From the NCBI GenBank assembly GCA_018266075.1, contig JAFEBB010000009.1, positions 98,055 to 162,054 on the forward strand: 64,000 nucleotides of DNA, read 5' to 3'. How positions within the stretch are numbered: position 1 is the stretch's first letter; each line of letters begins with the position of its first letter. The notes under the pieces were generated by a model. That model was not told the DNA's origin and searched no databases. It saw only the letters and a list, made by a program, of their open reading frames with translations. The translations under genes were made by a program, and so were the position numbers. Positions 56,129 to 64,000 of this stretch are shown in pieces. This stretch comes from Deltaproteobacteria bacterium. Its GTDB lineage: Bacteria; Myxococcota; Myxococcia; Myxococcales; SZAS-1.

Positions 56129-57373
56129 ATGCTCAACACGCGCAATATCCGCATCGCCGGGCTGGGCGCGCTCGCGTTCTTCGTGCTCGGCAGCTACGGC
56201 CTCGCGCGGCCGCCCATCGAGTCCATCTTTCTCGCGGAGCACGGCTCCAAGTCGCTGCCGTGGGTCTGGCTGGCGGTGGCCGTGGGAATGGTCGCCGTGG
56301 TGGGCGCGCTCAACCGTCGCCTCGCCGCAGTCGACCTCGCCACGCTCTTTGGACAGGTGACCGCTGCGGCGCTGGCCGTGCTGGCCGTGCTCCTCGGCGC
56401 GCGCGCGGCACACGTGCCCGGCACGGCGTTCCTGCTCTACGTGTGGAAGGACCTCTACATCGTGGTGCTCGTGGAGGTGTTCTGGACCTTCGCCAACTCG
56501 CTCTTCGAGCTCGGCACGGCGCGCTGGATCTACGGACTCTTCGGCGTGATGGGCTCGCTGGGGAGCTCGCTCGGAGGCTTCACTGCGAGCTGGCTCTCCA
56601 AGACGATGCACGTCCCGGCGGAGCGGCTGCCGCTCACGCTCTTTCCCACGCTGCTGGTGGCCTGGCTGCTCTCGCAGTTCCTCGCGAAGCGCGGCGAGCC
56701 GCTGCGTGCACCGCCGCGCGTGGCACCGCCGTCTATCGCGGATGGCATCGCGCTGCTGCGCAAGAGCAGCTACCTGCCGTGGATCTTCGCGCTCATCTGC
56801 ATCGTGCAGGTGGTGATCACGCTCGTGGAGTACCAGTTCAACGGGCTCGTGGAGCAGACGTACGCCCAGGTCGACGTGCGCGCGCAGTTCCTCGGCACGC
56901 TGTACGGCTACACGGAGACTGGCGCGATGGTGCTGCACGCGGTAACGGGCGTGGTGCTTCGCGTCCTCGGCGTGACGGGCACGCTGCTCGCCGTTCCGTC
57001 GGTCCTGGGCGCCGGGCTGCTGGCGTTCCTCGCTTCGCCGCGCGTGGCGGTGATCTCGGCGGTGCGCGTGGCGGCCAAGGCGTTCGACTATTCAATCTTC
57101 CGAAACGCGAAGGAGATGCTCTACCTGCCGCTCGACTACGACGAGAAGACGCGCGGCAAGGCCTTCAGCGACATGCTCAGCTACCGCGTCGCCAAGGGTG
57201 GCGCGTCGGCGCTGCTCTTGCTGCTCGGCTTTCTGCACGCGCCATCGTTCGCGGTCGGTGCGCTGGCGCTCGTGCTCGTTGGATGTTGGCTGGGTGTGAC
57301 CGCGCGGATCGTGCGGCGCTACGGCGGTCGCACCGCGAGGCCGCCGGCCTCGGTCGAAGCGAGCCCGAACTAG
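56129..57373 (+). CDS. ATP/ADP-translocase-like (Npt/TLC) membrane transporter
   Basis: 414 residues from ATG 56129, eleven or twelve membrane helices. VEVFWTFANSLFELGTARWIYGLFGVMGSLGSSLGG resembles the FWGFAN...A.R.Y.LFG...NLG...GG signature of nucleotide transporters (Npt, TLC), and FDYSIFRNAKEMLYLPLDYDEKTRGKAFSDML matches the C-terminal helix region. Those proteins exchange or import nucleotides in obligate intracellular bacteria; relatives in free-living species exist with unknown cargo. It is convergent with mvaD, overlapping by four bases, and divergent from mvaK2. Confidence 0.72.
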   Translation: MLNTRNIRIAGLGALAFFVLGSYGLARPPIESIFLAEHGSKSLPWVWLAVAVGMVAVVGALNRRLAAVDLATLFGQVTAAALAVLAVLLGARAAHVPGTAFLLYVWKDLYIVVLVEVFWTFANSLFELGTARWIYGLFGVMGSLGSSLGGFTASWLSKTMHVPAERLPLTLFPTLLVAWLLSQFLAKRGEPLRAPPRVAPPSIADGIALLRKSSYLPWIFALICIVQVVITLVEYQFNGLVEQTYAQVDVRAQFLGTLYGYTETGAMVLHAVTGVVLRVLGVTGTLLAVPSVLGAGLLAFLASPRVAVISAVRVAAKAFDYSIFRNAKEMLYLPLDYDEKTRGKAFSDMLSYRVAKGGASALLLLLGFLHAPSFAVGALALVLVGCWLGVTARIVRRYGGRTARPPASVEASPN

Positions 57374-58353
57374 AACAGGTGCGCGTCGAGCAGCTTCGCG
57401 TCGGGGCCCGGCGCACAGGTCGTGACCTTGAGCGCGCCCGCTTCGCGCAAGGCCGACTCCACGCGCGGCGCATCCTTCGCGTCGCAGAGCACGACCGGAT
57501 TCGGACCCGCGTCGAGCGTGAAGTACGCGCGCACACCATCGCGGCGCAGGGCTGCCGCGCGCTCGATGACCGCGAGCGTCGCCGGGCGCAGGAAACAGAT
57601 GGGCGGATTGGCCGCGAGCGAGGTCGCGTGCATGCGCCAGGCGTTGCGCTCCGCGAGCTGCCCGAGTCCGTCGAGATCGCGCGCGGCCACGAGCGCGTTC
57701 ACGCGCGGCAGCTCGGCGGTCGCGTCGGTGATCCAGCCCGCGTAGTAGGGCGAGGTCTCGACGGTCGTTCGCATCGCGTCGCGCGAGGAGACGGCCTTCG
57801 CTTCCTGAGCGCACTCCGCCGCGAGCAGCCGCAGCTCGGGCCAGTGCGACGCGGGGAAGCGCTGGATCGCGTACGAGTCATCGCCATCCGCGCGCTCGCC
57901 GCGCAGCCACTCGCAGTAGCCGCCTTCGATGCTCCGACACGCCGAGCCCGAGCCGAGCCGCGCGAGGATCGAGACGGGCTTGGCCTCCGTCGGAAGACCA
58001 GCCGCCTTCGAGGCCGCGAGCGCGAGCGCTGCGAAACCTGCCGCCGAGCTCGCGAGTCCCGCCGCGGTCGGGAAGTTCGATCGCGAGACCACGCGCGCGC
58101 CGCCGCGCAGACCGGCGCGCGCGCGAATCGCGTCGAGCAGGATCTTCACCCGCGCGAGCTCCTTCTCGCTGAACGGCTTGCCGTCGAGCTCGCCGCGATC
58201 GGGGCCGTCATCGAACGCGACGGTGGTCTCCGCGAACAGCCCATCGAGCGTGACCGAGAACGAGCCCGTGTGCGGCAGGATCAGCCGCTCGTCGCGTTTG
58301 CCCCAGTACTTCACGAGGGCGATGTTCGGGTGCGCGCGCGCCGTGGCCTTCAC
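57370..58353 (-). CDS. mvaD: diphosphomevalonate decarboxylase
   Basis: 327 residues. HPNIALVKYWGKRDE at the N-terminus, NFPTAAGLASSAAGFAALALAAS (ATP loop), GSGSACRSIEGGYCEW and the catalytic Asp in YFTLDAGPNPV define the enzyme. It converts mevalonate diphosphate to isopentenyl diphosphate. Its ATG overlaps the mvk stop by four bases (ATGA), so it is the last gene of the fni-mvaA-mvk-mvaD operon. Confidence 0.95.
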   Translation of the reverse strand: MKATARAHPNIALVKYWGKRDERLILPHTGSFSVTLDGLFAETTVAFDDGPDRGELDGKPFSEKELARVKILLDAIRARAGLRGGARVVSRSNFPTAAGLASSAAGFAALALAASKAAGLPTEAKPVSILARLGSGSACRSIEGGYCEWLRGERADGDDSYAIQRFPASHWPELRLLAAECAQEAKAVSSRDAMRTTVETSPYYAGWITDATAELPRVNALVAARDLDGLGQLAERNAWRMHATSLAANPPICFLRPATLAVIERAAALRRDGVRAYFTLDAGPNPVVLCDAKDAPRVESALREAGALKVTTCAPGPDAKLLDAHLF

Positions 58354-59225
58354 GCGTCCTCCCAGCGGCTCACGAAGGCGTCGGGCAATTCGCGCAGCAA
58401 ACGTTCGGGCTCGTCGTGCAGCGCGATCACCGCGCCGCCGCCGCCCGCGCCCGTCAGCTTGACGCCGCGCGCGCCGAGCTGGGTCAGCTTCACGCAGAGT
58501 GAATCGACCGCGTCCGAGGAGACGCCCAGCTTGGCGAGCAGCTTCTGGTTCTCGTTCATCAAGCGGCCGAGCTCGGCGTCGTCGCCGCTCGCGAGCGCGG
58601 TCACGCCCGCCGTCGCCAGCGCGCCAATCTCGGCGAAGAGCGGCTCCAGCCGGCTCGGATCGCGCTCGAACTCCGCGCGCAGGCCGAGAACTTTTTCGCG
58701 CGTGCTCGCGTCGCGCGGGCCCGCGCTGGTCACCACGAGCGAGAGCCTCTTCACCTTCAAGCGCTCCACGCGATTCGGCGAGCCCTTGCGGAACGAGAGC
58801 GGCACGCCGAGCGCGCAGGTGGTGTGGTCGATTCCCGAAGGCCGGCCATGGAAGCGGCGCTCCATCGTCTCTGCGAGCGCGAGCAGCTCGTCGTCGGTGA
58901 GCTTGCGATTTGCGCCCAGGGCGAGCGCGCGCACGCTCGCCACGGCCACCGCAGCGCTCGAGCCCAGTCCTGCCGACAAGGGCAATTCGCTATCGATGCT
59001 GACGGACAGCTTCGGTCCGCCCAATTCCTGCGCGAGGCCGAACAGCGCCTCTTCGAGCGCATCGCCGCCGATGATGGGCTTGGTCGCGAGCGCAAAGCGC
59101 TCGGACGGCTCGCAACGCACCGTCACGAAGCGCTGGACGGGCAGGGCGAGCGCCGGCTGCCCGTAGACCACCGCGTGCTCGCCGAGGAGGATGACCTTGC
59201 CAGGCGCGCGTGCTTCAACAGCCAC
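58350..59225 (-). CDS. mvk: mevalonate kinase
   Basis: 291 residues. ARAPGKVILLGEHAVVYGQPALALPV, the ATP loop PLSAGLGSSAAVAVASVRA and KLTGAGGGGAVIAL are the three GHMP motifs of mevalonate kinase; Asp in GIDHTTC is the likely base. It forms 5-phosphomevalonate. It starts four bases before the mvaA stop-side end and overlaps mvaD. Confidence 0.94.
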   Translation of the reverse strand: MAVEARAPGKVILLGEHAVVYGQPALALPVQRFVTVRCEPSERFALATKPIIGGDALEEALFGLAQELGGPKLSVSIDSELPLSAGLGSSAAVAVASVRALALGANRKLTDDELLALAETMERRFHGRPSGIDHTTCALGVPLSFRKGSPNRVERLKVKRLSLVVTSAGPRDASTREKVLGLRAEFERDPSRLEPLFAEIGALATAGVTALASGDDAELGRLMNENQKLLAKLGVSSDAVDSLCVKLTQLGARGVKLTGAGGGGAVIALHDEPERLLRELPDAFVSRWEDA

Positions 59226-59229
59226 GTCG

Positions 59230-60588
59230 CTAGCTCCCGGCCTCGGCCTGCGCGAGCAGCTCGCGCGCCTTCTCGAGCTTCACGTGCGCGGCGCCGAGCG
59301 CGATGAGCTTGTCGGCGATCTGCGCGACGAGCTCGCCGCGAGCGCCCGCCGTCACGGCCACGCAGCGCGCGTGCAGCGCCATGTGCCCGCGCTGGATGCC
59401 CACCGAACCGAGCGCACGAAGCGCCGCGAGGTTCTGCGAGAGGCCCACCGCGGCCATCACCGCCGCGAGCTCGCGCGCGCCCTCGACCTTGAGGACCTTG
59501 TACGCGAGCTGAACGGCGGGGTGGATGCGGATCGGCCCGCCGACGGTGCCCACCGCGAGCGGCAGCTCGATGCGGCCCACGAGGTGGCCCTCTTCGATGC
59601 GCCAGGTCGACAGCGGCTCGTAGCGGCCATTGCGCGCCGCGAACGCGTGGGCGCCGGCTTCAATCGCGCGCCAGTCGTTGCCCGTGGCGATCGCCACCGC
59701 GTCCACGCCGTTCATCACGCCCTTGTTGTGCGTGCAGGCGCGGTACGGGTCGGCCTCGGCGAACCGGCTGGCCTGGACGATGCCCTCGGCGACGGTCTGC
59801 CCGTCCATGCCGAAGTCGGCCATCGCCTCGACGGGAATCCGGCACATCGCACGCGCCAGGCGGCGGTCGGCGAGGTTGGAGAGGATGCGGAGGTACACCC
59901 GGCCGCCGGTGATCTGCTCCACCATCGGCGCCACGCCCTCGGCCACGGTGTTGATGAGGTTGGCCCCCATCGCGTCCTGGGTGTCGAGGATGACGTGCAG
60001 CACGAGGATGGGCTCACCCTTGGGCCCCTCGGGCGCGGGCAGCACGCGCACCTCGATGTCCACGGCGCCGCCGCCGCGCCGCACCATCTGCGGGTGGAAG
60101 CTGTTGGCCAGCGCGAGCAGCTGCTCCTTGTGCGCGAGCAGCTTCTCCTTCGCGACCAGGGCGTCGCCGTAGCCGGTGATCTGCACCTGGGCGATCATGT
60201 GCGACGGATCGCACTCGGCGATGAAGCCGCCACCTGCGCGGGCGATCTTCGCGGCGAACGACACCGCGGCCACCACGCTCGGCTCCTCCACAGCCATGGG
60301 CACGAGCACGTCGCGATCGTTGATGCGGAAGTTGAGCCCCACGCCCAGCGGCAGCGAGAGCACGCCCACCGCGTTCTCGATCATCTGGTTCGCGGTCTCG
60401 AGAGGCAGGCTCGACGAATCGCCGAGGAGCAGATCCGCCTCATCGCGCGTGAGCCCGACGAGCGCGGTGAGCTTCTCCACGCGCTCCTCGAGCGAGAGGT
60501 CATAGAAGCCGGGGATGCGCGACGTCGCGACGCGAGGCTCCGCGTCGAGCTGGGCTACCGCCTCACCCTTGCGCTTGCTGTCGTCCAT
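59230..60588 (-). CDS. mvaA: HMG-CoA reductase, class II
   Basis: 452 residues from ATG 60588 (GGAGGAG upstream). Class II (bacterial) features: MIENAVGVLSLPLGVGLNF with catalytic Glu, DTQDAMGANLINTVAEG, THNKGVMNGVDAVAIATGND with catalytic Lys, and the C-terminal His in RGHMALHAR. It reduces HMG-CoA to mevalonate. Four bases separate it from mvk. HMG-CoA synthase and acetoacetyl-CoA thiolase are not in the window. Confidence 0.94.
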   Translation of the reverse strand: MDDSKRKGEAVAQLDAEPRVATSRIPGFYDLSLEERVEKLTALVGLTRDEADLLLGDSSSLPLETANQMIENAVGVLSLPLGVGLNFRINDRDVLVPMAVEEPSVVAAVSFAAKIARAGGGFIAECDPSHMIAQVQITGYGDALVAKEKLLAHKEQLLALANSFHPQMVRRGGGAVDIEVRVLPAPEGPKGEPILVLHVILDTQDAMGANLINTVAEGVAPMVEQITGGRVYLRILSNLADRRLARAMCRIPVEAMADFGMDGQTVAEGIVQASRFAEADPYRACTHNKGVMNGVDAVAIATGNDWRAIEAGAHAFAARNGRYEPLSTWRIEEGHLVGRIELPLAVGTVGGPIRIHPAVQLAYKVLKVEGARELAAVMAAVGLSQNLAALRALGSVGIQRGHMALHARCVAVTAGARGELVAQIADKLIALGAAHVKLEKARELLAQAEAGS

Positions 60589-60622
60589 CACCGCTCCTCC
60601 CGAACCTGCGCAGACCACTGCA

Positions 60623-61690
60623 TCAGGGAACGCCGGCCAGCGCCCCGAGCCAATCGTTGAGGGCCCCGGCGAGCACGCGCGGCTTGGCGCGGAGCTCGGC
60701 AGGGGTCCGACTTCCGGTCAAGAGCAGGGCACGTGCCAGCCCGTCGACCACATGCAGAATCTCTTCGGCCGCGCCTTCGCGACCGCCTTGCTGCTGCGCG
60801 CGGAAGATGGGCAGCGCCAACCCCGCGAGATTCGCGCCGAGCGCGAGGGCCTTGGCGGCGTCGAGCCCGGTGCGGATGCCGCCGGCGGCGATGATCGTGG
60901 CCTTGCCATTCAAGGCCTTGGCGCTCGCGGCGACGGCGGCCGCAGTGGGAATTCCCCAGGTGGCGAACTCTTCGCCGAGCCGCGCGCTGTGGCCGTGCGC
61001 CCGCAGCGCCTCCACCCGGACCCAGCTCGTTCCGCCCGCGCCGGACACGTCCACGGCCTTCACGCCGGCGTCGACGAGCCGCTTCGCCACTGCGGGCGAG
61101 AGGCCGCAGCCGGTCTCTTTGACGATGAGCCGCTCGCCGAGCTCGTTCGCGAGCGCGCGCACCGCATCGAGCCCGCCGCGGAAGTCGCGATCGCCCTCGG
61201 GCTGGGCCAATTCCTGCGCTGGATTGAGGTGCAGGCAGAGGCCGTCAGCGCCGATGCGCTCGATGAGCTCGCTGCAGCCCTGCGGACCCAGCTTGCGCGC
61301 CTGGGCGAGGCCGATGTTGCCGAGGATGACGGTGGTCGGCGCCTGCTCGCGGACGCGGTAGCTCGCGGTCCACTCCGGCGACTCGCTCATCGCGCGCTGG
61401 CTGCCGAGCCCAAACGCGACGCCGGCCTTCTCGGCGGCCCAGGCGAGGTCGCGGTTCACGGCCGCGGCCCGCTCGGAGCCGCCGGTCATGCCGGTGACGA
61501 GCAGCGGAGCGCGCAGGCGCTTGCCCAGAAAGGTCGTCGAGAGGTCGACGTCGGAGAGCGCGAGGTCGGGCAGGGCGTCGTGCACCAGGTGCACGTGCTC
61601 GAGCAGGGTGGAGCTGTGTTCAGGTTCGACCGGTCCCGACGCCGCGAGGTCGAGGTGCGCGTCCTTGCGGCGGGAGGTCGGCTCGCTCAT
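60623..61690 (-). CDS. fni: type II isopentenyl-diphosphate isomerase
   Basis: 355 residues from ATG 61690 (MSEPTSRRKDAHL); ATG 61717 and 61720 are possible earlier starts. FMN-dependent TIM-barrel enzyme that interconverts IPP and DMAPP. Seen: TSRRKDAHLDL, APLLVTGMTGGSERAAAVN, GLGSQRAM, LHLNPAQELAQPEGDRDF, VKETGCGLS and AAGGIRTGLDAAKALALGA. It is the first gene of the mevalonate operon, upstream of mvaA by 34 bases. Confidence 0.94.
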   Translation of the reverse strand: MSEPTSRRKDAHLDLAASGPVEPEHSSTLLEHVHLVHDALPDLALSDVDLSTTFLGKRLRAPLLVTGMTGGSERAAAVNRDLAWAAEKAGVAFGLGSQRAMSESPEWTASYRVREQAPTTVILGNIGLAQARKLGPQGCSELIERIGADGLCLHLNPAQELAQPEGDRDFRGGLDAVRALANELGERLIVKETGCGLSPAVAKRLVDAGVKAVDVSGAGGTSWVRVEALRAHGHSARLGEEFATWGIPTAAAVAASAKALNGKATIIAAGGIRTGLDAAKALALGANLAGLALPIFRAQQQGGREGAAEEILHVVDGLARALLLTGSRTPAELRAKPRVLAGALNDWLGALAGVP

Positions 61691-61897
61691 GGCGCCCTGC
61701 GTCGTGACCGAGCCCATCATGTTCGGCACCCCGCCCCAGCGCCCGGAAAAGTGCAACGCGTCTAGCACCCGCTTACAGGGGGGTCAAGCGAGCCCGGCTG
61801 GTTTTCAAGGGTTGGATGCACGGGATTTCGAAGGGTTGCGTGACGGCGCGCACATCCTGGCAGGGCGAGGGCGCGGGCGAGGGCCGGTTCGCTTAGA

Positions 61898-62317
61898 GTG
61901 CCGGCCGTGAACCTCGATCGCAGCGACCGCGTCGCCGTCTTTCTACACAGCGGCGAGTACGACCGGCTCCACCAGGGCTGCTCCATCGCCGCGACCGCCG
62001 CCGCCGTGGGTCGGCCGGTGGACGTCTTCTTCTTCTGGTACGCGCTCGAGGCGCTGGTGCAGGGAAAGCTCGGCGAGCCCCATTTTCCGGGTCGCGAGGA
62101 CGTTGCCGAGCGATTCGAGAGCGGGCAGTTCCCAACGGCTCAAGCGCTTCTCGAGGCCGCGCGCGCGACCGGAAAGTGCACCACCTACGCGTGCACGGCT
62201 TCGTCGGCGCTCGTGGGCGCGCGGCCGGATCGGATTGCGGAGCTCGTGGATCACCACGTCGGGTGGGCGTCGATCCTCGATGTCACGCGCGGGGTGGTCG
62301 AGAGGTTCTACCTGTGA
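61898..62317 (+). CDS. DsrE-family protein
   Basis: 139 residues from GTG 61898, with GTG 61907 as an alternative. RVAVFLHSGEYDRLHQGCSIAATAAAVGRPVDVFFFWYALEALVQG is the DsrE/DsrF fold with small hydrophobic strands, and CTTYACTASSALVGARPDRI holds two cysteines where sulfur carriers often have theirs. A role in sulfur relay or an uncharacterised DsrE paralogue is likely. Overlaps the next gene by four bases. Confidence 0.75.
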   Translation: MPAVNLDRSDRVAVFLHSGEYDRLHQGCSIAATAAAVGRPVDVFFFWYALEALVQGKLGEPHFPGREDVAERFESGQFPTAQALLEAARATGKCTTYACTASSALVGARPDRIAELVDHHVGWASILDVTRGVVERFYL

Positions 62318-62619
62318 CGCGGCTCGCTGCGATCGCGGGCTTCGTTGCTCTCGCCGCGACCGAAGCGCCGAAGGGGCCAAGTGTCCTGCCGGACGCTGGT
62401 CACTCCTGCTTTGTTTTCAACTCGAACGACGACGATTCTTTGCCGTACTGCGTGGACATCATGCGCGTGCAGCTCACTCCGGACGCCGGGCATGGACACC
62501 CCTGGCGCACGGTGTGGCTCACGTCTGACGGTGGTCGGGTGGAGTGTCGCTCTGGAAGGGTGCCCTGCGACAAGGTCGACGACCGACAGCTCTACGACAT
62601 GACGACGCCGCCGCCGTGA
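62314..62619 (+). CDS. small secreted protein, unknown
   Basis: 101 residues, GTG start in a GTGA overlap with the DsrE-like stop. A weak signal (TRLAAIAGFVALAATEA) precedes a domain with four cysteines (HSCFVF, LPYCVDI, VECRSGRVPC). No family recognised; the open frame runs much further upstream in another gene. Confidence 0.5.
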   Translation: MTRLAAIAGFVALAATEAPKGPSVLPDAGHSCFVFNSNDDDSLPYCVDIMRVQLTPDAGHGHPWRTVWLTSDGGRVECRSGRVPCDKVDDRQLYDMTTPPP

Positions 62620-63261
62620 TCAGCTGCCGTGCAGCGCCTGCTCGACGGCTTGGGCACTGAAGCCCTCGAGCAGAATCCCGTGCACATCGATGACCGGCAC
62701 GCCGCGCGGCTGAATCCCGGCGCGCTTGGCCTTGCGCGCGAGCTCTTGAGCTGCGGCGCCGTCCTTCTCGATGTCCTTGTCGAGGTAGGCCACGTGCTTC
62801 GACTCGAAGTACTTCCGCGCCTCGGCGCACGCGCCGCACCAGCTCGTGCCGTAGATGATCACGCTCGCTTCCGAGTAGCCGCCGTCGCCGTCGTCGAACA
62901 CGCGCGGCAGCTCGAAGTGGTAGCGGCTGACGACCGCATACGGAAAGCCGCCGTCGGGATCGCGATCGGTCAAATCCGCGACGTACATGTACTCGTCGGA
63001 GTGCACTTCCTCGGGCTTGAGCGCCAGGTCGCGCACGAGCACGTGCTTGCGGAAGGCCTTCGGCACCTCCTCCCACTTCTGCGTGTCGTGGAAGGTGCCG
63101 TCCTCGTCCTGCCAGCTGAAGATGAGGTCCGTGCGGTGCGGGTTGAGGTCGATGAGCGCGGGCATGTCCGGCGAGCGGGGCGGCGGCCCGGCGTCGACCG
63201 CGTGGCTGCCCTTGTGGCAACCCGCAGCCAACATCGCCAGCAGCAGCACGCGTCCGCGCAT
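62620..63261 (-). CDS. glutaredoxin-like lipoprotein
   Basis: 213 residues. Lipobox AAGC at residue 15. A unique N-terminal half (FSWQDEDGTFHDTQKWEEVPKAFRKHVLV) is followed by a glutaredoxin-type domain with active site TSWCGACAEARKYFESKHVAYLDKDIEKD and cis-Pro VPVIDVHGILLEGF. It would be a periplasmic, membrane-bound thiol-disulfide protein. It overlaps the upstream gene by one base (TGATG). Confidence 0.78.
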   Translation of the reverse strand: MRGRVLLLAMLAAGCHKGSHAVDAGPPPRSPDMPALIDLNPHRTDLIFSWQDEDGTFHDTQKWEEVPKAFRKHVLVRDLALKPEEVHSDEYMYVADLTDRDPDGGFPYAVVSRYHFELPRVFDDGDGGYSEASVIIYGTSWCGACAEARKYFESKHVAYLDKDIEKDGAAAQELARKAKRAGIQPRGVPVIDVHGILLEGFSAQAVEQALHGS

Positions 63262-63902
63262 CAGAAGAACCGCTTCCCCAGGCCCACCAGCAGCGAGCCG
63301 TCAAAGCGCGCCGCGGTCTGGCCGCCGCGCGGGTGCAGGAGCTCCGGCCCTGCGAGGAGCTGCGCGCCCACGCTGAAGCCGTCGCCCACGCCGAGCTCCA
63401 CGCCGCCGCCAACGAGCAAGGCGTACAAGTCATTCCCGCGCTCGGTGAGCGGCAGCTCGATGGGCAAACTTCCGGCCACGAACACGTCGACGCTCTCGTT
63501 GATCCGCAGCGTCACCTCGCCGTTCGCCGCGAGCCGCAGGCCCGCCGACGGCAGGTTCGTCGACTCGAAGTACTTGGCGCCGAAGTCCACGAAGCCGCCC
63601 GCGCTCACGCCCACGCCCACGAGGAACTTCTTCGACTGCTTCACGGGCACGTAGAACGGCACGTCGAGCGTGAGCTGGGTGAGCGAGTAATCGAAGCCCG
63701 CCACCGCGCCGAGCTCCGCGCCCGAGATGCCCTGGCGCCAACCGATCTGAACGCCGGGAAAGCCGAGCGTGCCGTACACGGACACGGCGCCATCGGGCAG
63801 CGGCTTCTCGGCGAAGACGGCGCCCGGCGGGATCTCCGCGTGCGCGCGCGATGGCACGAGCAGGGTCGCCACAACGAGACCGGCCAACACGAGTGCGCGC
63901 AT
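63261..63902 (-). CDS. outer-membrane beta-barrel-like protein
   Basis: 213 residues from ATG 63902. Signal peptide (MRALVLAGLVVATLLVPSRAHA) and repeated strands ending in aromatic/Gly pairs (VSVYGTLGFPGVQIGWRQG, LVGVGVSAGGFVDFGAKYF, LYALLVGGGVELGVGDGFSVGAQLLAG), with terminal LGKRFF. Fits a small outer-membrane barrel of unknown cargo. Upstream partner of the glutaredoxin-like gene. Confidence 0.65.
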   Translation of the reverse strand: MRALVLAGLVVATLLVPSRAHAEIPPGAVFAEKPLPDGAVSVYGTLGFPGVQIGWRQGISGAELGAVAGFDYSLTQLTLDVPFYVPVKQSKKFLVGVGVSAGGFVDFGAKYFESTNLPSAGLRLAANGEVTLRINESVDVFVAGSLPIELPLTERGNDLYALLVGGGVELGVGDGFSVGAQLLAGPELLHPRGGQTAARFDGSLLVGLGKRFF

Positions 63903-64000
63903 GGCGCGGATTCTGATCCTCACTCGGGCGCACTTCAAGCTTTCGTCTAGTACCTCCGCACAGCGGTTTTGATCGGTTGAAGCTGAGCCGGGCGGAGCAC

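Overview
This 64 kb window is high-GC chromosomal DNA (about two thirds GC by eye) packed with genes on both strands. It looks like a Myxococcota (myxobacterial) genome. The evidence is a Ser/Thr kinase fused to a formylglycine-generating-enzyme-like domain, many small lipoproteins with Ser/Thr/Gly-rich linkers and Cys-rich modules, zinc-ribbon membrane proteins, PilZ and cyclic-nucleotide-domain proteins, hybrid histidine kinases, and a complete bacterial mevalonate pathway with type II IPP isomerase. I saw no rRNA, tRNA, CRISPR array, insertion sequence or prophage.

Layout. 1-6.8 kb: end of an ABC-type binding-protein gene, the kinase-FGE fusion, a PA2169-type four-helix protein, BipA and citrate synthase. 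6.8-11.6 kb: a PfkB sugar kinase, an orphan histidine kinase flanked by an unusual repeat (below), a broken gene, a SnoaL-like protein, a DUF2652 cyclase-like protein and a GlsB-like membrane protein. 11.6-23.7 kb: purine catabolism. A plus-strand block (puuD, allB, allantoicase-OHCU decarboxylase fusion, uraH, allA) faces a minus-strand block (xdhA, xdhB, malate synthase). Together they take hypoxanthine/xanthine through urate, allantoin and ureidoglycolate to glyoxylate and then malate. 23.7-38.8 kb: RlmN, two large low-complexity lipoproteins, a ferritin-like di-iron protein, small secreted proteins, PurA, a HEAT-repeat protein, a lipoprotein serine protease, a Spy-like protein, dCMP deaminase, a Nudix hydrolase and a methyltransferase. 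38.8-52 kb: PIN-PhoH, a dockerin-like lipoprotein, an APH-like kinase, a flippase, a hybrid histidine kinase, a double cNMP-domain protein, a protein with three DsbA-like domains, TusA-like and PilZ proteins. 52-55 kb: FadE-type acyl-CoA dehydrogenase and small proteins. 55-61.7 kb: mevalonate pathway (fni-mvaA-mvk-mvaD, with phosphomevalonate kinase nearby) around an ATP/ADP-translocase-like transporter. 61.9-64 kb: DsrE-like, glutaredoxin-like and outer-membrane-type proteins.

The most unusual signal is non-coding. Three copies of a roughly 170-base element (two overlapping copies before, one after the histidine kinase at 8.2-9.5 kb) carry GATC tetramers at fixed spacings of 10, 21, 32 and 33 bases, that is multiples of the DNA helical turn. 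They are arranged almost symmetrically around a TAAC-N6-GTT palindrome. Related 16-18 base palindromes (A/T)AAC-N6-GTT(A/T) also lie inside coding genes, especially the purine genes puuD, allB and xdhB, where they force clusters of rare codons. Degenerate seven-base tandem repeats recur at gene ends. All gene functions are inferred from protein motifs read by eye; no database search was run.
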